Below, in pieces: positions 37,757 through 44,620 of a stretch of 47,983 nucleotides of DNA. Location: positions 1 to 47,983 of the forward strand of contig JAJYVT010000018.1 in the NCBI GenBank assembly GCA_021791845.1, given 5' to 3'. Source of the DNA: Actinomycetes bacterium. GTDB lineage: Bacteria > Actinomycetota > Acidimicrobiia > Acidimicrobiales > RAAP-2. Every line of letters begins with the position of its first letter. The first letter of the stretch is position 1. The notes beneath the pieces were generated by a model. That model made no database searches, was not told the DNA's origin, and saw nothing but the letters and a program-made list of their open reading frames with translations. A program made the translations under genes and the position numbers.

Positions 37757-38815
37757 CTACGCGGCCGGCGAGGCGGCGGTCAGGAGCAGGTCGGCCGCCG
37801 ACTGCCCGCGGTCGGCCCCGACCGGATCGGCCGGTGCGCCGGTCGGCGAGGCGGTGGTCACGGCGAGCACGCTAGCCAACCCCCGCAGCAGCTCGCGCAG
37901 CTCGGGCGGCGGAGGGAAGTACTCGTCCTCGGTGGTGACCGACACGACCGTCGTGCCCTCGGGGGCCAGGCGCTCCACCACCGCCTGCACCAGCGCCTCG
38001 GGGGCCGACGCCCCAGCGGTCACGCCGACGGTCCCCGCCAGGTCGTCCGGCAGCTCTGTCGGCCGGTTGACCCGGATCACCCGCGGGCATCCCGCCGCCA
38101 GGGCCACCTTCTCCAGGGCGACGGTGTTGGACGAGTTGGCCGAGCCGATGACCACGATGGCGTCGCTCTCGCCGGCGATGGCCTTGAGGGCCGCCTGCCG
38201 GTTGGTGGTGGCGAAGCACAGGTCGCTCCGGCCGGGGAGCCACAGGTCGGGGAAGCGCTCGCGCGCCTTCTCCATGAGGCCGCGCCACTCGTCGTGGCTG
38301 AGCGTGGTCTGCGCCAGGAGGGCCACCGGGGCTTCGCCCGGCGCCAGGTCGTCCAGCCCGTCCAGGTCCTCCTCGGTCTCGATGAGGCGGACGGCCTCGG
38401 GGGCGACGGCCATGGTGCCGATGGCCTCCTCGTGGCCGGCGTGGCCGATGTAGAGCACGGTGAACCCCTTGCGGGCCCGCACCTTCACCTCGTGGTGGAC
38501 CTTCGTCACCAGCGGGCACACGGCGTCCACCACCACGCCGCCGCGGCGGCGGGCCTCGGCCACCACCTCGGGGGCGGTCCCGTGGGCGCTCAGCATGAGC
38601 GCCGCCCCGGGAGGCACCTCGGTGACGTCGTCCACGAACACGACGCCCTGCTCCCGGAACTGCTCGACCACCAGCTGGTTGTGGACGATCTCGTGGTAGC
38701 AGTAGACGGGCGGCTCGAAGACGCGGACCATCCAGGCCAGGGCCTTGATCGCCTTTTCGACCCCGGCGCAGAAGCCCCGGGGCTCGGCCAGCACCACGCG
38801 TTCCACCGTCACCAC
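37757..38815 (-). CDS. ispH: 4-hydroxy-3-methylbut-2-enyl diphosphate reductase
   Basis: 352 residues, GTG start. The three iron-sulfur cysteines are present: Cys16 (EPRGFCAGV), Cys100 (DAVCPLVTKVH) and Cys200 (SDLCFATTNRQ). The substrate residues around LSAHGT, QTTLS and GSANSSNT are also conserved. It makes IPP and DMAPP in the last step of the MEP pathway. The C-terminal 35 residues (after ELLRGLA) are a low-complexity Ala/Pro tail. The gene has its own -10 box, and the glycosyltransferase follows in the operon. Confidence 0.97.
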   Translation of the reverse strand: MVTVERVVLAEPRGFCAGVEKAIKALAWMVRVFEPPVYCYHEIVHNQLVVEQFREQGVVFVDDVTEVPPGAALMLSAHGTAPEVVAEARRRGGVVVDAVCPLVTKVHHEVKVRARKGFTVLYIGHAGHEEAIGTMAVAPEAVRLIETEEDLDGLDDLAPGEAPVALLAQTTLSHDEWRGLMEKARERFPDLWLPGRSDLCFATTNRQAALKAIAGESDAIVVIGSANSSNTVALEKVALAAGCPRVIRVNRPTELPDDLAGTVGVTAGASAPEALVQAVVERLAPEGTTVVSVTTEDEYFPPPPELRELLRGLASVLAVTTASPTGAPADPVGADRGQSAADLLLTAASPAA

Positions 38816-38821
38816 CGGTCC

Positions 38822-38827
38822 AGGTTA
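38822..38827 (-). promoter_or_regulatory. -10 box TAACCT of ispH
   Basis: Minus-strand TAACCT ends 6 bases before the GTG at 38815. It lies in the 133-base gap shared with the divergent radical SAM gene. Confidence 0.5.
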
Positions 38828-38935
38828 CCGGCCCTCTCGGCCGCTTCCCCGACGCCGGCGGGCCCGCTGTCACCGGCCCCGGGGCGTCCGCCCAGGCCGG
38901 GCCGGCCCGGCAGCCGGCGCGGACCGGAGGGCAGG

Positions 38936-38941
38936 TAGCCT
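38936..38941 (+). promoter_or_regulatory. -10 box TAGCCT of the radical SAM gene
   Basis: TAGCCT ends 7 bases before the ATG at 38949. Both genes facing away from this gap show the same leaderless layout. Confidence 0.5.
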
Positions 38942-38948
38942 TGACGCC

Positions 38949-40349
38949 ATGCCGGCGCCCAAGGTGACCGCGGTCACCGAGGCGTCGCCGGCCGCCCGCG
39001 CCGGCCTCAGCGTCGGTGACGAGCTCGTCTCGCTCAACGGGCGGCACCCGCGCGACGTCATCGAGTACCAGGCCCTCGTCGACGACGAGGCGCTGGACCT
39101 GCGCGTCCGGCGGCCGGGCGAGCCCCAGGAGGTCACCCTCACGGTGCGGAAGCAGGCCGGCGAGCCGCTCGGGGCCTCGGTGGCCTCGCCCGTCTTCGAC
39201 CGGGTCCGGACCTGCGACAACCACTGCGCCTTCTGCTTCATCCACCAGCTGCCCAAGGGCATGCGCCGGACGCTCTACCTGAAGGACGACGACTACCGCC
39301 TCTCCTTCCTCTACGGGAACTTCACCACGCTCACCCGGTTCACCGAGCTCGACGCCGAGCGGGTCCTGACCGAGCGCCTGGGGCCGCTCTTCGTGTCCAT
39401 CCACGCCACCGACCCCGCCGTCCGGGCCCACATGCTGCGAAACCCGAAGGGAGCCACGAGCCTCCGCTGGCTGCGCGTCCTGCTCGACGGGGGGATCGAG
39501 GTGCACGGCCAGGTCGTGGTCTGCCCCGGGGTGAACGACAGCGCCGTCCTCGAGGACACCCTCGTGACCGTGCTCGACCGCTACCCGGAGCTGGCGACCC
39601 TCGGGGTGGTGCCGCTCGGGCTGTCCCGCTTCTCCAACGAGCCCGAGATGCGACCCCACACCCCGGCCGAGGCGGGCGCCGTGTGCGACGCCGTCGCCCG
39701 GTGGCAGGAGGTCTACCGCTCGGTGCTCGGCCGCCGCCTCGTGTACGCCGCCGACGAGTACTACCTGCTGGCCGGCCGGCCCTTCCCGGCGGCCGACCAC
39801 TACGACGGCTTTCCCCAGCACGAGAACGGCATCGGCATGGCCCGGGCCTTCGAGGCGTCGTTCCTCGGCAACGCCACCGCCGCTCACGGGGTCCGTCCCG
39901 GCTTCTTCGCCTGGGTCGAGGGGGCGCCCGCCGCCGGCTACCGGGCGCCACGGAGCGAGGGCGGCCCGGCGGGCGGGCGGCAAGGGGGAGCGGGCGGGCG
40001 GGCGGGCGGGCGGGCGGGCTCACCGGTGGCCGTGGTCACCGGCACCTACGGCGCCCGGGTCCTGGGCCCGCTCCTGGCGGAGCAGGAGGGCGTTCGGCTG
40101 CTCCAGGTGCGCAACGACTTCTTCGGAGGCAACATCGGCGTGGCCGGCCTGCTCACCGGGGAGGACGTCGCCCGGGCCCTGTCGGGCGAGCCCGAGGGCC
40201 ACCGCTACCTCCTCCCCGACGCCTGCCTGTCGGAGGGCCGGTTCCTCGACGGGGCCACGCTCGCCGACCTGCCCCGCCAGGTGGAGGTGGTGGCGTCCGA
40301 CGGCCGGTCCCTGCGCACGGCCCTGGAGGCGAAGGTGGCGCACCGGTGA
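38949..40349 (+). CDS. PDZ-radical SAM-DUF512 protein
   Basis: 466 residues. PDZ-like N-terminus (SPAARAGLSVGDELVSLNG), then the radical SAM cluster motif CDNHCAFCF (Cys89, Cys93, Cys96), and the DUF512 domain from about 280 onward (NEPEMRPHTPAEAG earlier, YAADEYYLLAGRPFP and GTYGARVLGPLL later). This family neighbours der in many bacteria; its reaction is not known to me. A Gly/Arg linker near residue 340-357 contains an unusual tetranucleotide tract. The stop overlaps der (GTGA), so the two are co-translated. Confidence 0.93.
   Translation: MPAPKVTAVTEASPAARAGLSVGDELVSLNGRHPRDVIEYQALVDDEALDLRVRRPGEPQEVTLTVRKQAGEPLGASVASPVFDRVRTCDNHCAFCFIHQLPKGMRRTLYLKDDDYRLSFLYGNFTTLTRFTELDAERVLTERLGPLFVSIHATDPAVRAHMLRNPKGATSLRWLRVLLDGGIEVHGQVVVCPGVNDSAVLEDTLVTVLDRYPELATLGVVPLGLSRFSNEPEMRPHTPAEAGAVCDAVARWQEVYRSVLGRRLVYAADEYYLLAGRPFPAADHYDGFPQHENGIGMARAFEASFLGNATAAHGVRPGFFAWVEGAPAAGYRAPRSEGGPAGGRQGGAGGRAGGRAGSPVAVVTGTYGARVLGPLLAEQEGVRLLQVRNDFFGGNIGVAGLLTGEDVARALSGEPEGHRYLLPDACLSEGRFLDGATLADLPRQVEVVASDGRSLRTALEAKVAHR
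39991..40018 (+). repeat. (CGGG)7 tetranucleotide tract inside the radical SAM gene
   Basis: Seven perfect CGGG units, with a shorter interrupted stretch just upstream (39968-39980). It encodes a GRAGGRAG linker. Because the unit is 4 bases, gain or loss of one unit shifts the reading frame. The G runs can also form a four-stranded structure. Confidence 0.95.
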
Positions 40350-41779
40350 GCGCCGACGACCGCCGGTTGCCGGTGGTGGCGATCGCCGGCCGCCCCAACG
40401 TCGGGAAGTCCTCGCTCGTGAACCGCATCGTCGGCCGCCGGGCCGCCGTCGTCGAGCACCTGCCCGGGGTCACCCGTGACCGCAAGGAGCTCGAGGCCGA
40501 GTGGGCGGGCGTCCCCTTCACGATCGTCGACACCGGTGGGTGGACGGCCGGCGGCAGCACGCTGGACGCCAAGGTGAGCGCCCAGGCGGCCCGGGCCATG
40601 GCCGACGCCGACCTCGTGCTGCTGGTGGTCGACGCGATGGTGGGCGCCACCGGCGAGGACCTCGCCATCGTGCGGGAGGCCCACCGGGTCGGCACGCCCA
40701 TGCTGCTCGTGGCGAACAAGGTCGACGACGCCTCGCGGGAGGCGGCCGCCTGGGAGCTCCTGTCCCTCGGCGCCGGCGACCCCTGGCCGGTGAGCGCGCT
40801 GCACGGTCGGGGCACGGGCGACCTCCTCGACGAGGTGGTCCGCCTCCTTCCCGCCGTCCCCGCCGTCCCCGTCGGCCCCGTCGGCCCCGAGGCCGGCGGC
40901 AACGGCCGCCGGCCCGCCGCCACCGGGGTTGCGCCGATCACCGGGGGCGCCGCAACCGAGGGCGACGGCGCTGCCGGGGCCGGCGACCAGGAGGCGCCGG
41001 ACGCGGAGGCGGCCGCCCCCCGGGTGGCGCTCGTCGGGCGGCCCAACGTGGGCAAGTCGACGCTCTTCAACCGCCTCATCGGCGAGGACCGGTCGATCGT
41101 CCACGACATGCCGGGCACCACCCGCGACTCCATCGACACGGTGATCACGACCGAGGAGGGCCCCCTCTGCTTCGTGGACACGGCTGGCATGCGCCGCCGG
41201 GCCCGCACCGAGCGCGGCGTGGAGTCCTACGCCACCATCCGAGCCCTCGAGTCGCTCGACCGTGCGGACATCGCCCTGCTGGTCATCGACGCCACCGTCG
41301 GCGCCACCCATCAGGACCAGCGCCTGGCCGAGCGCATCGGGTCCGCCGGGTGCCCCGCGGTCATCGTGCTCAACAAGTGGGACCTCGTCGCCACCGGCGA
41401 CCGCGAGGACGTCCTGGCGGGGGTGGGGGAGCGGCTCGCCTTCCTCGGCATGGCGCCGGTGCTCCGGGTCTCCGCCTCGACGGGACGGGGCGTGCACAAG
41501 ATCCTCCCCGCCCTCCACGCCGCCGTGGAGGCCTACCACCGGCGCGTCCCCACCGGCGCCCTCAACCGGGCGCTGCAGGACATCCAGTCCAGCCACCCCG
41601 CGCCGGGAGCCCGGGTCCGCTACGGGGTCCAGGGAGCCATCGACCCGCCGACGTTCACCCTCTTCGCCACCGGCCGCCTACCCCAGACGTACCTGCGCTA
41701 CATCGAGCGCGGGCTCAGGGAGCGCTTCGACTTCGGCCCGACCCCGCTCAAACTGCGGGTGCGGGTGGGGGGACGCTGA
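40346..41779 (+). CDS. der: Ribosome assembly GTPase Der
   Basis: 477 residues, GTG start. Two GTPase domains in tandem: first GRPNVGKSS (about 15-23), VDTGG and NKVD; second GRPNVGKST (about 231-239), VDTAG and NKWD. The C-terminal KH-like domain ends in PTPLKLRVRVGGR, typical of Der. The linker between the G domains is about 55 residues of Pro/Ala/Gly (170-225), clearly longer than usual. Der helps late 50S ribosome assembly. Directly downstream of the radical SAM gene, and adjacent to the cmk cluster as in other actinobacteria. Confidence 0.97.
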   Translation: MSADDRRLPVVAIAGRPNVGKSSLVNRIVGRRAAVVEHLPGVTRDRKELEAEWAGVPFTIVDTGGWTAGGSTLDAKVSAQAARAMADADLVLLVVDAMVGATGEDLAIVREAHRVGTPMLLVANKVDDASREAAAWELLSLGAGDPWPVSALHGRGTGDLLDEVVRLLPAVPAVPVGPVGPEAGGNGRRPAATGVAPITGGAATEGDGAAGAGDQEAPDAEAAAPRVALVGRPNVGKSTLFNRLIGEDRSIVHDMPGTTRDSIDTVITTEEGPLCFVDTAGMRRRARTERGVESYATIRALESLDRADIALLVIDATVGATHQDQRLAERIGSAGCPAVIVLNKWDLVATGDREDVLAGVGERLAFLGMAPVLRVSASTGRGVHKILPALHAAVEAYHRRVPTGALNRALQDIQSSHPAPGARVRYGVQGAIDPPTFTLFATGRLPQTYLRYIERGLRERFDFGPTPLKLRVRVGGR

Positions 41780-41788
41780 GGAGCGGTC

Positions 41789-41992
41789 ATGGCCTGGTGC
41801 GACGAGTGCGACGAGCTGGTCGAGACAGAGGACCTCACCGAGGACGGGGCGTGCCCCACGTGCGGGTCGATCCTGGTCGACGAGGAGCGCAAGCCCGTCC
41901 CCTGGTACTTCAAGGCCATGCTGGTGGCCTCGGTGATCTATCTCGGCTACCGGGCCTTCCAGGGCATCACATGGGTCGCCCACCACGTGTGA
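41789..41992 (+). CDS. Small zinc-ribbon protein with one membrane helix
   Basis: 67 residues. CDEC (4-7) and CPTC (22-25) make a zinc ribbon, and residues about 42-60 (FKAMLVASVIYLGYRAFQGI) form a single membrane helix. It starts 9 bases after der. Short zinc-ribbon membrane proteins of this shape follow der in other actinobacteria, but I know no function. Confidence 0.85.
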   Translation: MAWCDECDELVETEDLTEDGACPTCGSILVDEERKPVPWYFKAMLVASVIYLGYRAFQGITWVAHHV

Positions 41993-42018
41993 GCCGGGCG
42001 CGGGCCGGGCGCCGACCG

Positions 42019-42024
42019 TAAGGT
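42019..42024 (+). promoter_or_regulatory. Candidate -10 box TAAGGT of the STAS gene
   Basis: TAAGGT would start transcription near 42031, giving a leader of about 44 bases that contains the hairpin at 42043-42065. Confidence 0.4.
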
Positions 42025-42042
42025 CCGGCCGCCCCCTGCGTT

Positions 42043-42065
42043 CCCTCGGTGTCCACCACCGAGGG
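42043..42065 (+). promoter_or_regulatory. Hairpin that covers the STAS ribosome site
   Basis: CCCTCGGTG (42043-42051) pairs perfectly over 9 bases with CACCGAGGG (42057-42065), loop TCCAC. The 3' arm includes the start of the GAGGGGGG ribosome site (42061-42068) used for the ATG at 42075. It may terminate the der transcript or limit STAS translation; sequence alone cannot separate the two. Confidence 0.6.
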
Positions 42066-42074
42066 GGGTACGTC

Positions 42075-42596
42075 ATGACGCAGGGCCGCGAGGCGGCACG
42101 ACCCGTCACACGAGAGAGCCAGCGGGCCGGAGGGCACGCCGCCTGCGCCCGCCGGGCCGACGGCTGGCAGCGCCGGGTCCCCGACGGGATGGTGATCACC
42201 GTCGACCCCGTCCACGACCGGGCCGCCGTCCGCCTGGTGGGCGACCTCGACATCGCCTCGGCCCCCCACGTGCGCTGGGCCCTGCCCAGGCTCACCGGCC
42301 GGATCCTCGAGGTGGACCTGTCGCGTCTCGCCTTCATGGACGCCGCCGGTCTCTCGTCGTTGCTGCTGGTGCGGCGTCAGCTGGAGCGGGCCGGACGCCG
42401 CCTCCGCCTGCACGGGGCCAGGGGCCAGGTCCGCACGGTCTTCGACCTCAGCGGTCTCGGGCACCTGGTGGAGGAGGGTGCCGGGCCGGCGGCTCAGTCG
42501 TCGTCGAAGGTCCGCTGCCAGACGGTGGCCGACTCGAGCCGGGAGGTGAGCTCGCCCGCGCTCACGGCACGGGACCACAGGAAACCCTGGAAGTAG
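42075..42596 (+). CDS. STAS-domain protein (anti-sigma antagonist-like) lacking the phosphorylatable serine
   Basis: 173 residues, ATG with GAGGGGGG 6 bases upstream. The STAS core runs about 39-140 (VITVDPVHDRAAVRLVGDLD, then FMDAAGLSSLLLVRRQL). SpoIIAA-type antagonists carry D-S-S-G-L at this place, with the first serine phosphorylated by the kinase; here it is D89-A90-A91-G92-L93, so this site cannot be phosphorylated. The C-terminal ~33 residues are antisense to the end of the EAL gene and may not matter. Near an RsbW-like ATPase and a PP2C phosphatase, it fits a partner-switching circuit, either always active or not controlled by phosphorylation. Confidence 0.85.
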   Translation: MTQGREAARPVTRESQRAGGHAACARRADGWQRRVPDGMVITVDPVHDRAAVRLVGDLDIASAPHVRWALPRLTGRILEVDLSRLAFMDAAGLSSLLLVRRQLERAGRRLRLHGARGQVRTVFDLSGLGHLVEEGAGPAAQSSSKVRCQTVADSSREVSSPALTARDHRKPWK

Positions 42597-44371
42597 TCGC
42601 ATCCGAGCCTCTGGAGCGCCTTGGCCTGCTCGACCTCCTCCACCCCTTCGGCGACGGTGCCCATGCCGAGGGCGTGCGCCAGCTGGATGAGGGAGCGGAC
42701 GATGGCGGCGTCGCGTTCGTCGTGGACCAGACCGCCGACAAAGAGGCGGTCCAGCTTCACGAAGTTGGCCGGGATGTCGCGCAGGTAGACGAGCGAGGAG
42801 TAGCCGGTGCCGAAGTCGTCGATGGCCAGGCGCACGCCGGCGTCACGCAGCTCCCGGTACACGTCGGTCAGTGTGGAGAGGTCGCGCAGCAGGGCGGACT
42901 CGGTGATCTCCAGGCAGAGGGCGCCGGGCTCGAGCCCGCTGTCGGCGAGCGCCGCCGTCACGTTGCGGCCCCACCCCTCCCGCATCAGCTGTTTGGCCGA
43001 GACGTTGACGCCCAGGAGGAGGTGCGGCGCCACCGACCGCCGCCAAGCTGCCGCCTGGGCCGTCGCCTGGCGGAGGACCCAGTTGCCCAACGGCACGATG
43101 AGCCCCGTCTCCTCGGCCAGGGGGATGAACTCGCCCGGGAGGAGCATGCCGCGCACCGGGTGCGGCCAGCGGACCAGCGCCTCCACCCCCACGATGCCGC
43201 CGTCGCGCCCGAGCAAGGGCTGATAGTGCACCGCCAGCTCGCCGTTGGCGATGGCATGGCGCAGCTCGGACTCGACACGGAGGCGGGCCGAGACGTTCTG
43301 GCGGCTGCCGGCAGGCGGCAGCTCGACGTCGCCCCCACCCTCGAGCTTGACCCGCTGGAGCGCGACGTCGGCGTCGCACAGCAGTGCCTCGGGCCGGCAG
43401 GCCCGGTCGGAGGTGGCGCCGATGCCGATGCTGACGCTCGGCGTGATGCGGTAGCCCCCGACGGTGACCGGCGCCATCACCGCCGCCAGCATGGTCCGGG
43501 CCAGGGCGGCGAGGTCGTCGACCGACCCCGCCTCGCCCACGACGAGGAACTCGTCGCTCCCGAACCGCCCGACGGTCTCGCTGCCGGTGCCGGCGGCCAC
43601 CATGCGCCGGGCGACGATCTGGAGCAGCTCGTCGCCGACGGAATGGCCGAGACTGTCGTTGATCAGCTTGAACCGGTCCACGTCGACCACGAGCACCCCG
43701 GCCACGCTGCCGGGCTGCACCCCGGCCACGGTCCGGCCCAGGAGCTCGATGATCCCTCGGCGGTTGCGGAGGCCGGTGAGGTCGTCGGCCACGGCCCGGT
43801 CCTCGAGGGCGGCCACCATGCGCCGCCGCTCTTCTCGGGCGGCCACCCGGTGGGTCAGGTCCTCGGCGATGACCAGCGCCTCGTCGGGCCTGGCCTCGCC
43901 GCCGCACAGCGACACCGGCACGAGCCGGGCCACCACCTCGCGGCCGGAGGGCCCGAGGAGGCGCACGACCGCCGGGCGGGGCGTGCGCTCCCCGCCGAAG
44001 AGGACGAACAGCATCTCGGTGGCGGCCGCCCGGCCGTCGCCCTGGGCCAGGGCTGCCAGGGCCACGCCCAGGAGCGCCGAGGGCTCCCGGCCCACCAGCT
44101 CGCACATCGCCGGGTTGACCGCCGTGATCCGTCCGGCCCGGTCCACGAGGACCGTGCCCGCCGGGTTGTGGTGGAACGCCCGCTCGAACCGCTGCCGGTC
44201 GTGGTCGTGAGGGTGGTCGTCAGGGCGGTCGTGGACGTGCGGGAGGGGCGATCCGCCGGGCCCGGCGGGTGGGTGGGGCGCCGCGGGTGGCCGGCCGCGC
44301 GCCGGTGCCTCGGCGAGCCGCGCCTGCGGGCGCGGCTGCTCGGCGACGATCGAAGCTGCCCGACTGCCCAT
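42494..44371 (-). CDS. PAS-GGDEF-EAL cyclic di-GMP protein
   Basis: 625 residues, ATG at 44371 with GAGAGGGGAA upstream. N-terminus: a Pro/Ala tail and a His/Asp cluster (HVHDRPDDHPHDHDR, 45-59); PAS domain about 61-175; GGDEF domain about 192-345 with the site altered to GSDEF (271-275); EAL domain about 365-610 with EALVRW (397), NVSAKQL, EITES, IDDFGTGYSS, KLDR and AEGVEEV, all catalytic residues kept. It therefore most likely breaks down c-di-GMP, while its GGDEF half may bind GTP or be inactive. No membrane helices. The 3' end overlaps the STAS gene by 103 bases. Confidence 0.93.
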   Translation of the reverse strand: MGSRAASIVAEQPRPQARLAEAPARGRPPAAPHPPAGPGGSPLPHVHDRPDDHPHDHDRQRFERAFHHNPAGTVLVDRAGRITAVNPAMCELVGREPSALLGVALAALAQGDGRAAATEMLFVLFGGERTPRPAVVRLLGPSGREVVARLVPVSLCGGEARPDEALVIAEDLTHRVAAREERRRMVAALEDRAVADDLTGLRNRRGIIELLGRTVAGVQPGSVAGVLVVDVDRFKLINDSLGHSVGDELLQIVARRMVAAGTGSETVGRFGSDEFLVVGEAGSVDDLAALARTMLAAVMAPVTVGGYRITPSVSIGIGATSDRACRPEALLCDADVALQRVKLEGGGDVELPPAGSRQNVSARLRVESELRHAIANGELAVHYQPLLGRDGGIVGVEALVRWPHPVRGMLLPGEFIPLAEETGLIVPLGNWVLRQATAQAAAWRRSVAPHLLLGVNVSAKQLMREGWGRNVTAALADSGLEPGALCLEITESALLRDLSTLTDVYRELRDAGVRLAIDDFGTGYSSLVYLRDIPANFVKLDRLFVGGLVHDERDAAIVRSLIQLAHALGMGTVAEGVEEVEQAKALQRLGCDYFQGFLWSRAVSAGELTSRLESATVWQRTFDDD

Positions 44372-44476
44372 CCCCGTTCCCCTCTCGTGCGCCCCGGGCA
44401 CGCCGGTGCAAACGGACGGGCTGCGATGGCCTGCTCCCCACAAGCCGGGCCGCCGCACGGGTCCCGTCCCAGCTGC

Positions 44477-44505
44477 AGCCTATTTGTTGAAACATCGGAC
44501 TGCAA
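44477..44505 (-). promoter_or_regulatory. Promoter TTGCAG-N17-TAGGCT of the GGDEF-EAL gene
   Basis: On the minus strand TTGCAG (44500-44505) and TAGGCT (44477-44482) are 17 bases apart, the best -35/-10 pair in the window. An AT-richer dyad (ATTTG at 44482-44486, CAAAT at 44503-44507) spans the spacer and could be an operator. The leader would be about 100 bases. Confidence 0.6.
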
Positions 44506-44620
44506 ATGGAACGCGCGTCGGTGCTCGTCCTGCGCCTGCGCGGGCACGCAGCGGTGCCGAGGTCCGAGGCAAATCGCGCCGTTCCATTCGGGCCGGGTGC
44601 CGGCCCTCCCCGGACGCTCG

